DNA of 64,000 nucleotides from Limnohabitans sp. (lineage in GTDB: Bacteria; Pseudomonadota; Gammaproteobacteria; Burkholderiales; Burkholderiaceae_C), in assembly GCA_030158125.1 (NCBI GenBank), contig JAOATL010000022.1, forward strand, positions 1-64,000, in the 5' to 3' direction. Below the pieces are notes generated by a model. It was given only the letters and a program-made list of their open reading frames with translations, did not search any database and was not told the DNA's origin. A program made the position numbers and the translations under genes. Below, one piece after another: positions 28,016 through 37,282 of this stretch. Position 1 is the stretch's first letter. Each line of letters starts with the position of its first letter.

Positions 28016-28043
28016 TGAGAAAACCCGGGACTGGCCCGGGCTT
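28016..28043 (-). terminator. Terminator after the odhA-odhB-lpd operon
   Basis: On the minus strand CCCGGG-CCAGT-CCCGGG (28024-28040) forms a GC-rich hairpin followed by TTTTCTC. It lies 26 bases after the lpd stop codon and upstream of zapE. Confidence 0.75.
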
Positions 28044-28068
28044 CGTAGTTTAACGAGACTTCAAAAAC

Positions 28069-29496
28069 TTAGAAGTTCAGAGTCCGTTTGTCCACTGCCA
28101 GTGCAGCTTCTTTGGTGGCTTCACTCAAAGAGGGGTGTGCGTGGCATATGCGTGCAATGTCTTCAGCGCTGGCACGGAATTCCATGGCCACAACTGCTTC
28201 AGAAATCAACTCGCTGGCCATGGGGCCGACGATGTGAACGCCCAAGATTTCGTCGGTCTTGGCATCGGCCAAGAACTTCACCATACCCGTGGTATCGCCC
28301 AGAGCGCGTGCACGGCCATTGGCCAAGAAGGGGAACGTACCGGCCTTGTAAGCTACGCCATCCGCCTTGAGTTGTTGCTCAGTGCGGCCCACCCACGCAA
28401 TTTCGGGGCTGGTGTAAATCACCCAAGGAATGGTGTTGAAGTTCACGTGTCCGTGCTGGCCGGCAATTCGCTCGGCCACGGCAACGCCCTCTTCTTCGGC
28501 TTTGTGTGCCAACATAGGACCACGCACCACATCGCCCACCGCCCAAACGCCTGGCAGGTTGGTTTTGCATTCGGCGTCGACCACAATGGCACCGCGTTCG
28601 TCCAATTGGAGGCCTACGGCTTCGGTGTTCAAACCGATGGTGTTGGGCACACGACCAATGGACACGATCAATTTGTCTGCATCGATGCTGAGGGCTTCGC
28701 CCTTGGCATTGGTGTAGGCCACTTTGACGCCCTTTTTGCCGTTTTGAATCTCGCCGACTTTAACGCCGAGTTCAATCTTCAAACCTTGCTTGTCGAATGC
28801 TTTTTTGGCTTCTTTGGCAATCTGCTCGTCGACTGCGCCCAAGAAGGTTGGCAAACCTTCGAGGATGGTGACTTCAGAGCCCAGACGGCGCCAAACAGAA
28901 CCCATTTCCAAACCAATGACGCCGGAACCAATGAGCACCAATTTCTTGGGGACTGCGCCGACTTTCAAGGCGCCGTCGTTGGACAACACATTGATTTCGT
29001 CAAACGGTGTGCCTGGCAATGCGCGTGCATTGGAGCCTGTGGCCACAATGATGTTCTTGCCCACCAAGCTTTCATTTGCTGCACCTGTGACATTGACTTC
29101 GTAGCCACCTTCTACAGCTTTGCTGAACGCAGCGCGGCCGTGGAAGAAAGACACTTTGTTCTTTTTGAACAAGTACAAGATGCCGTCGTTGTTTTGCTTC
29201 ACAACGTTGTCCTTGCGGGCAATCATCTTAGCCACGTCCATGCTGACACCTTTCATCTCAATGCCGTGATCGGCAAAGTGATGGTTGGCTTGCTCGAAGT
29301 GCTCAGAAGACTGAAGCAATGCTTTGGAAGGAATGCAACCGACGTTGGTGCAAGTACCGCCAGGGGCTGGGCCCCCTGCGGCATTTTTCCATTCGTCAAC
29401 GCAAGCCACTTGGAAACCCAATTGGGCTGCGCGAATGGCGGCGATGTAACCGCCGGGGCCGCCACCAATGACGACCACATCAAATTGTTTGCTCAT
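28069..29496 (-). CDS. lpd: Dihydrolipoyl dehydrogenase (E3) of the 2-oxoglutarate dehydrogenase operon
   Basis: E3 is the flavoenzyme that reoxidises dihydrolipoyl groups with NAD+. The 475-residue protein has the FAD motif [17 protein letters not shown], the redox disulfide in [13 protein letters not shown], the NAD motif [17 protein letters not shown], and the active-site HAHPSLSE near the C-terminus. Unlike the E3 at 37.3 kb it has no lipoyl domain. It is the third gene after odhA and odhB, 18 bases behind odhB, with AGGAA before the ATG. The pairing with OdhB is inferred from the operon. Confidence 0.96.
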   Translation of the reverse strand: MSKQFDVVVIGGGPGGYIAAIRAAQLGFQVACVDEWKNAAGGPAPGGTCTNVGCIPSKALLQSSEHFEQANHHFADHGIEMKGVSMDVAKMIARKDNVVKQNNDGILYLFKKNKVSFFHGRAAFSKAVEGGYEVNVTGAANESLVGKNIIVATGSNARALPGTPFDEINVLSNDGALKVGAVPKKLVLIGSGVIGLEMGSVWRRLGSEVTILEGLPTFLGAVDEQIAKEAKKAFDKQGLKIELGVKVGEIQNGKKGVKVAYTNAKGEALSIDADKLIVSIGRVPNTIGLNTEAVGLQLDERGAIVVDAECKTNLPGVWAVGDVVRGPMLAHKAEEEGVAVAERIAGQHGHVNFNTIPWVIYTSPEIAWVGRTEQQLKADGVAYKAGTFPFLANGRARALGDTTGMVKFLADAKTDEILGVHIVGPMASELISEAVVAMEFRASAEDIARICHAHPSLSEATKEAALAVDKRTLNF

Positions 29497-29514
29497 GCTA
29501 ATTCCTAATGTGAT

Positions 29515-30768
29515 TTAGATGTCAAACAACAAGCGTGATGGATCTTCCAACGCTTCTTTCATGGCCACCAAGCCCAAGACAGCCTCACGGCCGTCAATGA
29601 TGCGGTGGTCGTAAGACATGGCGAAATAGTTCATGGGGCGAACCACCACTTGACCGTTTTCAACCATGGCGCGATCTTTGGTAGCGTGCACACCCAAAAT
29701 GGCAGACTGTGGTGGGTTGATGATGGGAGTGGACATCATGGAGCCGAAAGTGCCGCCATTGGAGATGGAGAACGTACCGCCAGTCATGTCTTCAATGCCC
29801 AACTTACCGTCTTTGGCTTTGGCGCCAAATTCAGCAATTTTCTTTTCGATGTCGGCAAAGCTCATTTGGTCGGCGTTGCGCAAAATAGGCACCACCAACC
29901 CGCGGGGTGAACCCACCGCAATACCAATGTCGAAGTAACCGTGGTAGACGATGTCGTTGCCATCCACTGATGCGTTAAGCACAGGAAATTTCTTCAATGC
30001 GTGCACAGCGGCTTTGACGAAGAAGCTCATGAAGCCCAACTTGATGCCGTGTTCTTTTTCAAACTTGTCTTGGAAGCGCTTGCGCATGTCCATGACGGGC
30101 GCCATGTTGATTTCGTTGAAGGTGGTCAAGATGGCATTGGTCGATTGCGATTGCAACAAACGCTCGGCCACACGTGCACGCAAACGTGTCATGGGCACGC
30201 GTTGCTCAGGACGATCACCCAAGTTGACGGAAGGTGCAGCCACTTGAGGCAATGACGATGTAGGCACGCCAGTAGGAATAGACACTTGAGCAGCGGGCTT
30301 GGCACCCCCCGCAACAGCAGACAACACATCACCTTTGGTGACGCGGCCGTCTTTGCCAGAACCAGCCACTGAGCCAGCAGCCAAGTTGTTGTCGGCCATC
30401 AGCTTGGCAGCTGCAGGCATAGCCACACCCGCCATGCTGGTGCCTTGTGCTGCGGGTGCAGCAGCAGGTGCGCTGGCGGCTGGTGCAGGTGCAGCAGCGG
30501 CGGCTGGTGCAGCTGCAGCCACTTTGCCGTCGGTATCAATGCGAGCAATCAGTTGCTCAGCAGTCACCGTGCCGCCATCGCCCACCAAGATTTCAGACAA
30601 AACACCAGCGGAAGGTGCTGGCACTTCCAACACGACTTTGTCGGTTTCAATTTCGATCAAGATTTCGTCGGCGGCAACACTGTCGCCCACTTTCTTTTTC
30701 CATTGCAACATGGTGGCTTCTGCCACGGACTCAGACAACTGAGGAACTTTAACTTCTACGATAGCCAT
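29515..30768 (-). CDS. odhB: Dihydrolipoamide succinyltransferase (E2 of 2-oxoglutarate dehydrogenase)
   Basis: OdhB/SucB transfers the succinyl group from lipoamide to CoA in the TCA cycle. The 417-residue protein has one lipoyl domain (1-77, lipoylated Lys44 in [11 protein letters not shown]), an Ala/Pro-rich hinge, an E3/E1-binding domain ([29 protein letters not shown]) and the catalytic acetyltransferase domain with His388 and Asp392 in YDHRIIDG. It lies between odhA and lpd in the operon; AGAAAGAA serves as ribosome site. Confidence 0.97.
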   Translation of the reverse strand: MAIVEVKVPQLSESVAEATMLQWKKKVGDSVAADEILIEIETDKVVLEVPAPSAGVLSEILVGDGGTVTAEQLIARIDTDGKVAAAAPAAAAAPAPAASAPAAAPAAQGTSMAGVAMPAAAKLMADNNLAAGSVAGSGKDGRVTKGDVLSAVAGGAKPAAQVSIPTGVPTSSLPQVAAPSVNLGDRPEQRVPMTRLRARVAERLLQSQSTNAILTTFNEINMAPVMDMRKRFQDKFEKEHGIKLGFMSFFVKAAVHALKKFPVLNASVDGNDIVYHGYFDIGIAVGSPRGLVVPILRNADQMSFADIEKKIAEFGAKAKDGKLGIEDMTGGTFSISNGGTFGSMMSTPIINPPQSAILGVHATKDRAMVENGQVVVRPMNYFAMSYDHRIIDGREAVLGLVAMKEALEDPSRLLFDI

Positions 30769-30812
30769 TTCAATTCTTTCTAAATAGGTTCAGTCGATGT
30801 TTGCGTTAGACC

Positions 30813-33683
30813 TTACTTGGTCAACACAAAGCCTTTGAGTTTGCCGAATGCGCCATCCACGAGCGATTTTTGTTGCTCTTGGTGGAGGTGTGAGTAACCC
30901 ACAGCAGGCGATGCGGAAGCTGCACGGCCGGAGTAACCCAGGCGCTGACCTTCTGTCATGTTCTCGTGGATGTAATGCTGAACAAAGAACCATGCGCCTT
31001 GGTTTTGTGGCTCGTCTTGCGTCCACACCAACTCTGTTGCGTTGGGGTACTTTTTCAATTCGGTTGCGAAAGCTTTGTGTGGGAATGGGTACAGCTGTTC
31101 GACTCGCAAAATAGCGGTGTCGTCGGCGCCCAACTCTTCACGCTTTTTCACCAAGTCATAGTAGACCTTGCCTGAACACACCAAAACGCGTTTGACCTTG
31201 TCAGCCTTGAGCGCTTTGTTTTCAGGAATCACGGTTTGGAAGCCACCTTTGGTGAACTCAGACAAAGGTGATGTGGCATCTTTGTTGCGCAACAAAGACT
31301 TCGGTGTGAAGATGATCAATGGCTTGCGCAAATTGCGAACCATTTGACGACGCAACACATGGAAGATTTGGCTGGCTGTGGTGGGCTGAACGATTTGCAT
31401 GTTGGTGTCTGCAGCCAACTGCATGAAACGCTCCAAACGTGCAGAACTGTGCTCTGGGCCTTGACCTTCGTAACCGTGTGGCAACATCAGTGTCAAGCCA
31501 TTCACACGGCCCCACTTCACTTCACCCGAGGCAATGAACTGGTCAATCACCACTTGTGCGCCGTTGGCGAAGTCACCAAACTGGGCTTCCCAAATCACCA
31601 AGGTATTGGGATCGTTAGAGGCATAACCGTATTCAAAACCGAGCACGGCCTCTTCTGACAAGATCGAATCGATCACCACAAAAGGCGCTTGATTGTCAGT
31701 CACGTTTTGCAAAGGCACATACGTACCTGTGTCCCACTTTTCACGGTTTTGATCGTGAATCACAGCGTGGCGGTGCGTAAAGGTACCGCGGCCGCAATCT
31801 TCACCTGACAAACGCACGGGGTAACCGCTGGCCACCAAAGACGCGAACGCCATGTGCTCACCCATGCCCCAATCCACAGGGATGTCGCCACGCCCCATGG
31901 CTGCACGGTTGTCGTACACGTTCTTCACCAGCTGGTGAGGTGCCACTGAGCTGGGCAATGTGGTGATCTTGTCGGAAATGCGCTTCCACTCAGCCAAAGG
32001 CAATGCAGTGCTACCTGCATCTGTCCACTTTTGATTGAGGTAAGGCGCCCAGTCAACAGAAAACTTAGTTTTAAAGTTGGTCAAGACCGCGTCTTCGTCT
32101 GTGTGTTTGCCCGCATCCAAGGCTGCACGGCAGGCTTTGACCATGTCATCGCCCAATGTGTCGCCCAAACCTTGCGCCGCCAAACGGTCGGCAAACAACT
32201 TGCGTGTGCCAGGGTGCGCCGTGATTTTCTTGTACATCAAGGGCTGTGTCAGGCTAGGCGTGTCTTGCTCGTTGTGGCCCAATTTACGGAAGCAAATGAT
32301 GTCCAACACAACGTCTTTGTTGAACGTCATTCGGTATTCCAGCGCAATTTGCGTGGCCAACACAACGGTTTCTGGATCGTCTGCATTGACGTGCAACACA
32401 GGCGCCTCCACCATCTTCACGATGTCTGTGCAATACACAGTTGAGCGCATGTCGCGTGGATCGGATGTGGTGAAACCAATTTGGTTGTTGATGATGATGT
32501 GCACTGTACCGCCTGTGGAGTAACCACGGGTTTGGGCCAATGCCAAGGTTTCTTGGTTCACGCCTTGACCGGCAAAAGCAGCATCACCGTGCACCAACAC
32601 GGGCAACACTTGCTTGCCAAGCGGGTCGGCACGACGGTCCATACGGGCGCGCACAGAACCTTCAACCACAGGATTCACAATTTCAAGGTGTGAGGGGTTG
32701 AATGCGAGAGACAAGTGAACCGGACCACCCCGAGTGCTGATGTCGGAGCTGAAACCTTGGTGGTATTTGACGTCACCCGCGGGCAGATCTTCAGGCGCTG
32801 TGTGATCGAATTCAGCAAACAAATCTTTGGGCAATTTGCCCATGGTGTTCACCAACACGTTCAAACGACCGCGGTGAGCCATGCCGATCACAATTTCTTG
32901 AACGCCCTTTTCACCTGCGGCTTGGATCAATTCGTCCATGGCCGCGATGAAGGTCTCGCCGCCCTCCAAAGAGAATCGCTTCTGCCCCACGTACTTGGTA
33001 TGAAGGAAACGCTCCAAACCTTCTGCTGCTGTTAAGCGATCGAGAATGTGCTTTTTCTGATCTGAGTTGAAGTTGGGCTTGCTGCGAATGCTTTCCAACT
33101 TTTGTTGCCACCAACGCTTTTCAGCTTGATCTGTGGTGTACATGAATTCGGCGCCCAAGGTGCCGCAATAAGTTTCGCGCAATGCATTGAGCAATTCGCG
33201 CAGGGGCATCGAGTTTTTACCGAAAAACGTGTTGCTGGTGTCGAACACAGTTTCTTGGTCAGCATCGGTGAAACCATAGAAAGAGGGATCAAGGTCCGGA
33301 ATGTTGGGACGCTCTGTGCGCTTCAAGGGGTCGAGATCGGCCCAGCGTTGCCCCACGTTACGGTAAGCCGCAATCAGTTGCTGTGCGGCTGTGCGTTTGC
33401 GCCCCATTTCGGCATCGGCACTGGCCATGACGACTTTGGTGCCACCTTGTTTTGCGCGTTCTGCAAAAGCATTGATCACTGGCAAATGGGGGACGTCTTT
33501 GGCGGAAGAGCCATCAACTGCAGGAACGTGTTGCAAGGCGTCGAAGTATTCGCGCCAGCTGTCGGGAACGCTGCCTGGATTGGCCAGGTAGTTCTCGTAC
33601 ATTTCCTCAACGTATGGCGCATTGCCGCCGAAGAGATAGGTGTTGCCTTGGTAGGCGGTGTAGACGGATTTTGTCTCACTCAT
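30813..33683 (-). CDS. odhA: 2-oxoglutarate dehydrogenase E1 component
   Basis: This thiamine-diphosphate E1 decarboxylates 2-oxoglutarate and loads succinyl groups on OdhB. The 956-residue protein is full length. It begins with the N-terminal E2-binding helix (NAPYVEEMYENYLANPGSVPDSWREYF) and shows family motifs FSLEGGETFIAAMDEL, EIVIGMAHRGRLNVLVN, VHGDAAFAGQG and the C-terminal GMGEHMAFASL, LMLPHGYEGQGPEHSSARLERF, WTQDEPQNQGAW. It is the first gene of odhA-odhB-lpd. The 113-base leader is structured and may be the sucA RNA motif described in Burkholderiales. Confidence 0.97.
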   Translation of the reverse strand: MSETKSVYTAYQGNTYLFGGNAPYVEEMYENYLANPGSVPDSWREYFDALQHVPAVDGSSAKDVPHLPVINAFAERAKQGGTKVVMASADAEMGRKRTAAQQLIAAYRNVGQRWADLDPLKRTERPNIPDLDPSFYGFTDADQETVFDTSNTFFGKNSMPLRELLNALRETYCGTLGAEFMYTTDQAEKRWWQQKLESIRSKPNFNSDQKKHILDRLTAAEGLERFLHTKYVGQKRFSLEGGETFIAAMDELIQAAGEKGVQEIVIGMAHRGRLNVLVNTMGKLPKDLFAEFDHTAPEDLPAGDVKYHQGFSSDISTRGGPVHLSLAFNPSHLEIVNPVVEGSVRARMDRRADPLGKQVLPVLVHGDAAFAGQGVNQETLALAQTRGYSTGGTVHIIINNQIGFTTSDPRDMRSTVYCTDIVKMVEAPVLHVNADDPETVVLATQIALEYRMTFNKDVVLDIICFRKLGHNEQDTPSLTQPLMYKKITAHPGTRKLFADRLAAQGLGDTLGDDMVKACRAALDAGKHTDEDAVLTNFKTKFSVDWAPYLNQKWTDAGSTALPLAEWKRISDKITTLPSSVAPHQLVKNVYDNRAAMGRGDIPVDWGMGEHMAFASLVASGYPVRLSGEDCGRGTFTHRHAVIHDQNREKWDTGTYVPLQNVTDNQAPFVVIDSILSEEAVLGFEYGYASNDPNTLVIWEAQFGDFANGAQVVIDQFIASGEVKWGRVNGLTLMLPHGYEGQGPEHSSARLERFMQLAADTNMQIVQPTTASQIFHVLRRQMVRNLRKPLIIFTPKSLLRNKDATSPLSEFTKGGFQTVIPENKALKADKVKRVLVCSGKVYYDLVKKREELGADDTAILRVEQLYPFPHKAFATELKKYPNATELVWTQDEPQNQGAWFFVQHYIHENMTEGQRLGYSGRAASASPAVGYSHLHQEQQKSLVDGAFGKLKGFVLTK

Positions 33684-33796
33684 ATTTCGCTGACCTTCGC
33701 TCCCCTTCAGGGAACATTAGTTGGTGGATTTACCTTCCGCGACACGGCTGAACCGGTTGGCGGATGCGACTGTGGCATGGGAAGGGCCTAAGTAAC
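33684..33796 (-). ncRNA. Structured odhA leader, candidate sucA RNA motif
   Basis: Between the predicted transcription start and the odhA ATG lie about 110 bases. A CTTCC near the 5' end (around 33785) can pair with GGAAG around 33740, and a hairpin CCC-TGAA-GGG near 33710 precedes the start codon. Known: a conserved cis-regulatory RNA named sucA occurs in Burkholderiales only in the 5' leaders of sucA genes and lies close to the ribosome site. Identity is inferred from position, taxon and base-pairing potential, not from a covariance-model match. Confidence 0.5.
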
Positions 33797-33802
33797 TTGC
33801 GA

Positions 33803-33811
33803 ATTATCACA
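33803..33811 (-). promoter_or_regulatory. odhA extended -10 promoter element
   Basis: On the minus strand TGTGATAAT is an extended -10 (TGn + GATAAT). No -35 consensus is visible. The transcript would start near 33796. Confidence 0.4.
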
Positions 33812-33844
33812 TCGATTCCTTGTCCGCGGGTGGTTTTTATGTGA

Positions 33845-33872
33845 AAACGGGGAGAATTTGCATCCTCCCCGT
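33845..33872 (-). terminator. Terminator after prpE
   Basis: On the minus strand the arms ACGGGGAG (33865-33872) and CTCCCCGT (33847-33854) enclose a 10-base loop and are followed by TTTTC. It is 24 bases after the prpE stop and separates it from the odhA promoter. Confidence 0.85.
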
Positions 33873-33896
33873 CAGTCACTCGTCAGTTAGGCCCTT

Positions 33897-35792
33897 TCAG
33901 GCTTTCACCAACTCAGAGATTTGAAGCAAGGCTTTCGGGTCGTCCATGGTGGTCAAGTCGCCAGGATCGCGGCCTTCGCAAACCGCTTGAATGGCGCGGC
34001 GCAACAACTTACCGCTGCGTGTCTTGGGCAACACCGTCACAAAACGCACGCGCGCGGGTCTTGCAACAGCGCCCAGCGAATTGTCGACCACCTTCATGAT
34101 TTCACCTTCAAGCTTCAACAATGCCGCAGCATCGTTCAGTAGCGCGCCATCTTTGAGCACCGCAAACGCCATGGCCACTTGGCCTTTGAGGTTGTCTGCA
34201 ACACCCACCACGGCCACTTCGGCCACTGCGGCATGACCTGAAATACTCTCTTCAATTTCACGTGTTCCTAAGCGGTGACCCGCCACATTGATCACGTCAT
34301 CCGTACGGCCCAAAATAAAGAAGTAACCGTCTTCATCTTTGATGCCCCAATCGAAGGTGGAGTAAACCATCTTGCCAGGCACTGTTGTCCAATATGTTTT
34401 GACAAAACGCTCGTCGTCACCCCAAACCGTTTGCAAACAACCCGGCGGCAGAGGTCCCTCGATGGCGACAACGCCTTTTTGATTGGGCTGGGTCAACTCC
34501 TCACCGGTCTGATCGTCCAGCAACTTGACGTCATAACCATAGACCGCCTTGCCAGGCGAGCCAAATTTGCTGGGCGTTTTTTCAACGCCATTGCAAACCG
34601 TCAAGATGGGCCAACCCGTTTCGGTTTGCCAATAGTTGTCAATGATGGGTTTGCCAAGGCCTTCAGAGATCCACTTGGCGGTTGGCTCATCCAAGGGCTC
34701 GCCCGCCAAGAACAAAGCTTTCAAGCTGGACAAGTCATATTTGCTGAGCAATGCCGGGTCTTGTTTTTTCAGGACGCGAATGGCGGTAGGTGCACTGAAC
34801 ATGACAGTGACTTTGTATTTCTCAACCAAATGCCACCAGATGCCACCGTCTGGCCGTGTAGGCAGGCCTTCGTACATGATGGTGGCCATGCCGCCAATGA
34901 GCGGACCATAAATGATGTAACTGTGACCGACAACCCAACCAATGTCGCTGGTACAGAAAAATGTCTCGCCTGGTTGACCACAAAAAATATTGGGAATGCT
35001 GGCGGCCAGTGCGACCGTGTAACCACCCGTGTCACGTTGCACGCCTTTTGGCTTGCCTGTTGTGCCCGAGGTGTACAAGGTGTAGCTGGGATGTGTGGCA
35101 TCGACCCATTCGCATGGCACCACATCGTTCAAATGTTTTTCGCGCAAGTTGGACCACAGCTGGTCACGACCTTCGGTCATGGCCATTTTGGCAAGACCTC
35201 GGTCGACCAGCACGACCGCTTCAGGCTTGTGTGAAGACAGGCGAATGGCTTCATCCAACAGCGGTTTGTACTCAACCACCTTACCACCACGAGAACCTGC
35301 ATCGGCACTCACAATCACTTTGGGACTGGCATCTTCAATGCGTGAGGCCAATGAGCCAGACGCAAAGCCACCAAACACAACCGAATGAATGGCACCAATG
35401 CGCGCACAAGCCAACATGGCGAAAGAAGCTTCGGCAATCATGGGCATGTAAATCAAAACACGATCGCCTTTTTTGACACCCAAAGACAAAAGCGAAGCCG
35501 CCATGCGTTGCACCTCGGCATGCAGCTGCTTAAAGGTGTAAGTGATTTCTTGATTTGTCTCTGTAGAAATGAAAATCAACGCAGCCTGATCGCCGCGATC
35601 GTTCAAATGGCGGTCAACCGCGTTGTGACACAGATTGGTTTCACCCCCCTTGAACCACTTGGCAAAGGGTGGGTTGCTGTAATCGCAAATTTCTTGGGGT
35701 GGCTTGTGCCAGTCGATTAGCTGGGCTTGATCAGCCCAAAACGCGTCACGGTCCAGAATGGAACGTTTGTGGAAATCTGCATATTGACCCAT
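33897..35792 (-). CDS. prpE: Propionate--CoA ligase (PrpE)
   Basis: This AMP-forming acyl-CoA synthetase probably activates propionate to propionyl-CoA. The 631-residue protein from the ATG at 35792 has YTSGTTGKPKGVQRDTGG (P-loop), NYWQTETGWPI (adenylation core; acetyl-CoA synthetases usually read TWWQTETG), GRTDDVINVAGHRLGTREIE (hinge) and the acylatable Lys in TRSGKLLRRAI. The N-terminal YSNPPFAKWFKGGETNLCHNAVDRHL is PrpE-like. AGGAGG five bases before this ATG fixes the start; the frame to 35861 is spurious. No 2-methylcitrate-cycle genes are adjacent, so acetate cannot be excluded as substrate. Confidence 0.9.
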   Translation of the reverse strand: MGQYADFHKRSILDRDAFWADQAQLIDWHKPPQEICDYSNPPFAKWFKGGETNLCHNAVDRHLNDRGDQAALIFISTETNQEITYTFKQLHAEVQRMAASLLSLGVKKGDRVLIYMPMIAEASFAMLACARIGAIHSVVFGGFASGSLASRIEDASPKVIVSADAGSRGGKVVEYKPLLDEAIRLSSHKPEAVVLVDRGLAKMAMTEGRDQLWSNLREKHLNDVVPCEWVDATHPSYTLYTSGTTGKPKGVQRDTGGYTVALAASIPNIFCGQPGETFFCTSDIGWVVGHSYIIYGPLIGGMATIMYEGLPTRPDGGIWWHLVEKYKVTVMFSAPTAIRVLKKQDPALLSKYDLSSLKALFLAGEPLDEPTAKWISEGLGKPIIDNYWQTETGWPILTVCNGVEKTPSKFGSPGKAVYGYDVKLLDDQTGEELTQPNQKGVVAIEGPLPPGCLQTVWGDDERFVKTYWTTVPGKMVYSTFDWGIKDEDGYFFILGRTDDVINVAGHRLGTREIEESISGHAAVAEVAVVGVADNLKGQVAMAFAVLKDGALLNDAAALLKLEGEIMKVVDNSLGAVARPARVRFVTVLPKTRSGKLLRRAIQAVCEGRDPGDLTTMDDPKALLQISELVKA

Positions 35793-35922
35793 GGTGCCTC
35801 CTAAAGCCGCTCGATCGCAGCAAGCTGCAATAAATGCAGGCGAGCTTTGGACACACATCAAGTCAGCCGGTCTCGCCTTCTGAATTCATAATTATTCATG
35901 AGGGACTTGCGGCAAACTGACT

Positions 35923-36534
35923 TTAAGTCAGTGCTTTGACCCAAGATTGAACTTCTTTGAAGTCGGGATTCTCAGCAGAGCGTAACCACTCAAAGATCAC
36001 CATCTCCGTCGTCAGTAACTCAGCGCCCGCGCCGGCCAGTCGGTCAAATGCAGCATCACGGTCTCGATCAGAACGCGATGCGCAAGCATCTGTCACCACC
36101 CACACCTCAAATTCGTCTTCCAACAAATCCAATGCTGTTTGAAGCAAGCAGACATGTGCCTCACAACCTGCAATGACCACAGATGGACCTACCTCAGGTT
36201 CAACAGGCTTTTGCAAGTGACGTGGCAAGCTTCTGGCATTGCCTTTGGGCACCGCTGGAGCTGGAGGACTCAACCATTCGCCAAGCCCTTCCTCAACGGC
36301 ACTGAAAGCCATCTTCGACAACACACGATTGCAGTGTTGTCGAATTTCAGGGCTGGTTTCGCCCAAACCAGAAGGATTTTGCTCAGTGGCCCAAATAGGA
36401 ACCTGGAGAAGTTTGGCCGTTTTGGCCAGCATCTCGGCGCGCTGCCATACGGCCTGCGCATCTTTCATGGCGGGCATCAGTTTAATTTGGTAATCAACCA
36501 AAACCAATTGGGAGGCTTCTACTTCTAACAACAT
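35923..36534 (-). CDS. Isochorismatase-family cysteine hydrolase
   Basis: This 203-residue protein has the isochorismatase/nicotinamidase fold. The catalytic triad candidates are Asp in LVDYQ (residue 14), Lys in SKMAF and Cys in GCEAHVCLLQTA. The residue spacing resembles the YcaC-like subgroup, whose substrates are mostly unknown. It lies upstream of prpE on the same strand, 130 bases away, and diverges from the NlpC/P60 gene. No substrate can be assigned; enzymes of this fold act on amides, isochorismate or carbamoyl compounds. Confidence 0.85.
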   Translation of the reverse strand: MLLEVEASQLVLVDYQIKLMPAMKDAQAVWQRAEMLAKTAKLLQVPIWATEQNPSGLGETSPEIRQHCNRVLSKMAFSAVEEGLGEWLSPPAPAVPKGNARSLPRHLQKPVEPEVGPSVVIAGCEAHVCLLQTALDLLEDEFEVWVVTDACASRSDRDRDAAFDRLAGAGAELLTTEMVIFEWLRSAENPDFKEVQSWVKALT

Positions 36535-36631
36535 GTTGCTTCTTTCTAACGAAAAATGGTCCCCTCGCCGCCACGCTACAAATTTTCAAAGCGCGTTTGA
36601 ATACCCTTTGAAGGGATTAAACTGAGAGGCT

Positions 36632-37222
36632 ATGAGATGGATTCTATGTGGACTGGCGTTCTTGACAACGGTGGCTGTATCGGCACCCGTTGAAGACGAA
36701 CTCGACCACTTGCTCAAAGAGCGCGGGTTGATCAATCAAATCACCGACCAATTGTCGCAACAAATATCGAGTCAACTCAGTGGCCCACTGCAAACAGCAC
36801 GGAGCAACTTTGGTGGCAAAGCATCGGAATTGGTCATTCAAGCCATGGGCTTGCTCGGTGTGCCCTACAAGCGCGGCGGCAGCTCTGAAGAAAAGGGCTT
36901 TGATTGCAGTGGTTTTGTTCGCCACATGTTCGAAAAATCTGTGGGTTTGGTGCTGCCCCGAAGGGCCGAAGAACAGGCCAAAGTTACAGAAGAAATCAAT
37001 CGCAGCGAACTCAAACCTGGCGACTTGGTGTTCTTTAACACCATGAAACGAACTTTTAGCCATGTGGGAATTTATGTCGGTGACGGCAAGTTCATCCACG
37101 CCCCCCGGCCTGGAAAATCGGTTCGCGTAGACGACATGCGTGAGGCCTACTGGCAAAAACGCTTCAATGGCGCACGCCGCGTTCAATCAGACAAGTTGCA
37201 AACAGAACCTGCACAAAAATGA
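36632..37222 (+). CDS. Secreted NlpC/P60 family cell-wall peptidase
   Basis: This 196-residue C40 peptidase probably cleaves peptidoglycan stem peptides in the periplasm. It has a signal peptide (residues 1-18, ILCGLAFLTTVAVSA), a short helical linker, and the NlpC/P60 domain (about 65-180). The catalytic residues are Cys92 (FDCSGFV), His144 (SHVGIYVG) and His156 (FIHAPR). Conserved GVPYKRGG and LKPGDLVFF are present. It is a single-gene unit, divergent from the isochorismatase-like gene and convergent with the pdh operon, with a strong shared terminator. Confidence 0.93.
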   Translation: MRWILCGLAFLTTVAVSAPVEDELDHLLKERGLINQITDQLSQQISSQLSGPLQTARSNFGGKASELVIQAMGLLGVPYKRGGSSEEKGFDCSGFVRHMFEKSVGLVLPRRAEEQAKVTEEINRSELKPGDLVFFNTMKRTFSHVGIYVGDGKFIHAPRPGKSVRVDDMREAYWQKRFNGARRVQSDKLQTEPAQK

Positions 37223-37236
37223 TTCGTGCCTGCCCA

Positions 37237-37266
37237 TGAAAAAACCGCCCTGAGGCGGTTTTTTCA
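37237..37266. terminator. Bidirectional terminator between NlpC/P60 gene and pdh operon
   Basis: Arms TGAAAAAACCGCC (37237-37249) and GGCGGTTTTTTCA (37254-37266) with a CTGA loop: a GC stem flanked by A- and T-runs, so it can act on both strands. It lies between convergent stop codons at 37222 and 37283. Confidence 0.93.
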
Positions 37267-37282
37267 TCGAAAGAGCTGACGC

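Noticed and set aside
28135..29508. 457-codon open frame on the plus strand opposite lpd
   Set aside because: It is an exact antisense shadow of a well-supported dihydrolipoyl dehydrogenase; the translation is rich in His/Cys/Phe and resembles nothing. Similar long shadows occur opposite the second E3 (37604-38689) and prpE (34275-35234).
35825..35839. CTGCA-ATAAA-TGCAG as a prpE operator
   Set aside because: Only five-base arms; too weak to call a site without conservation data.
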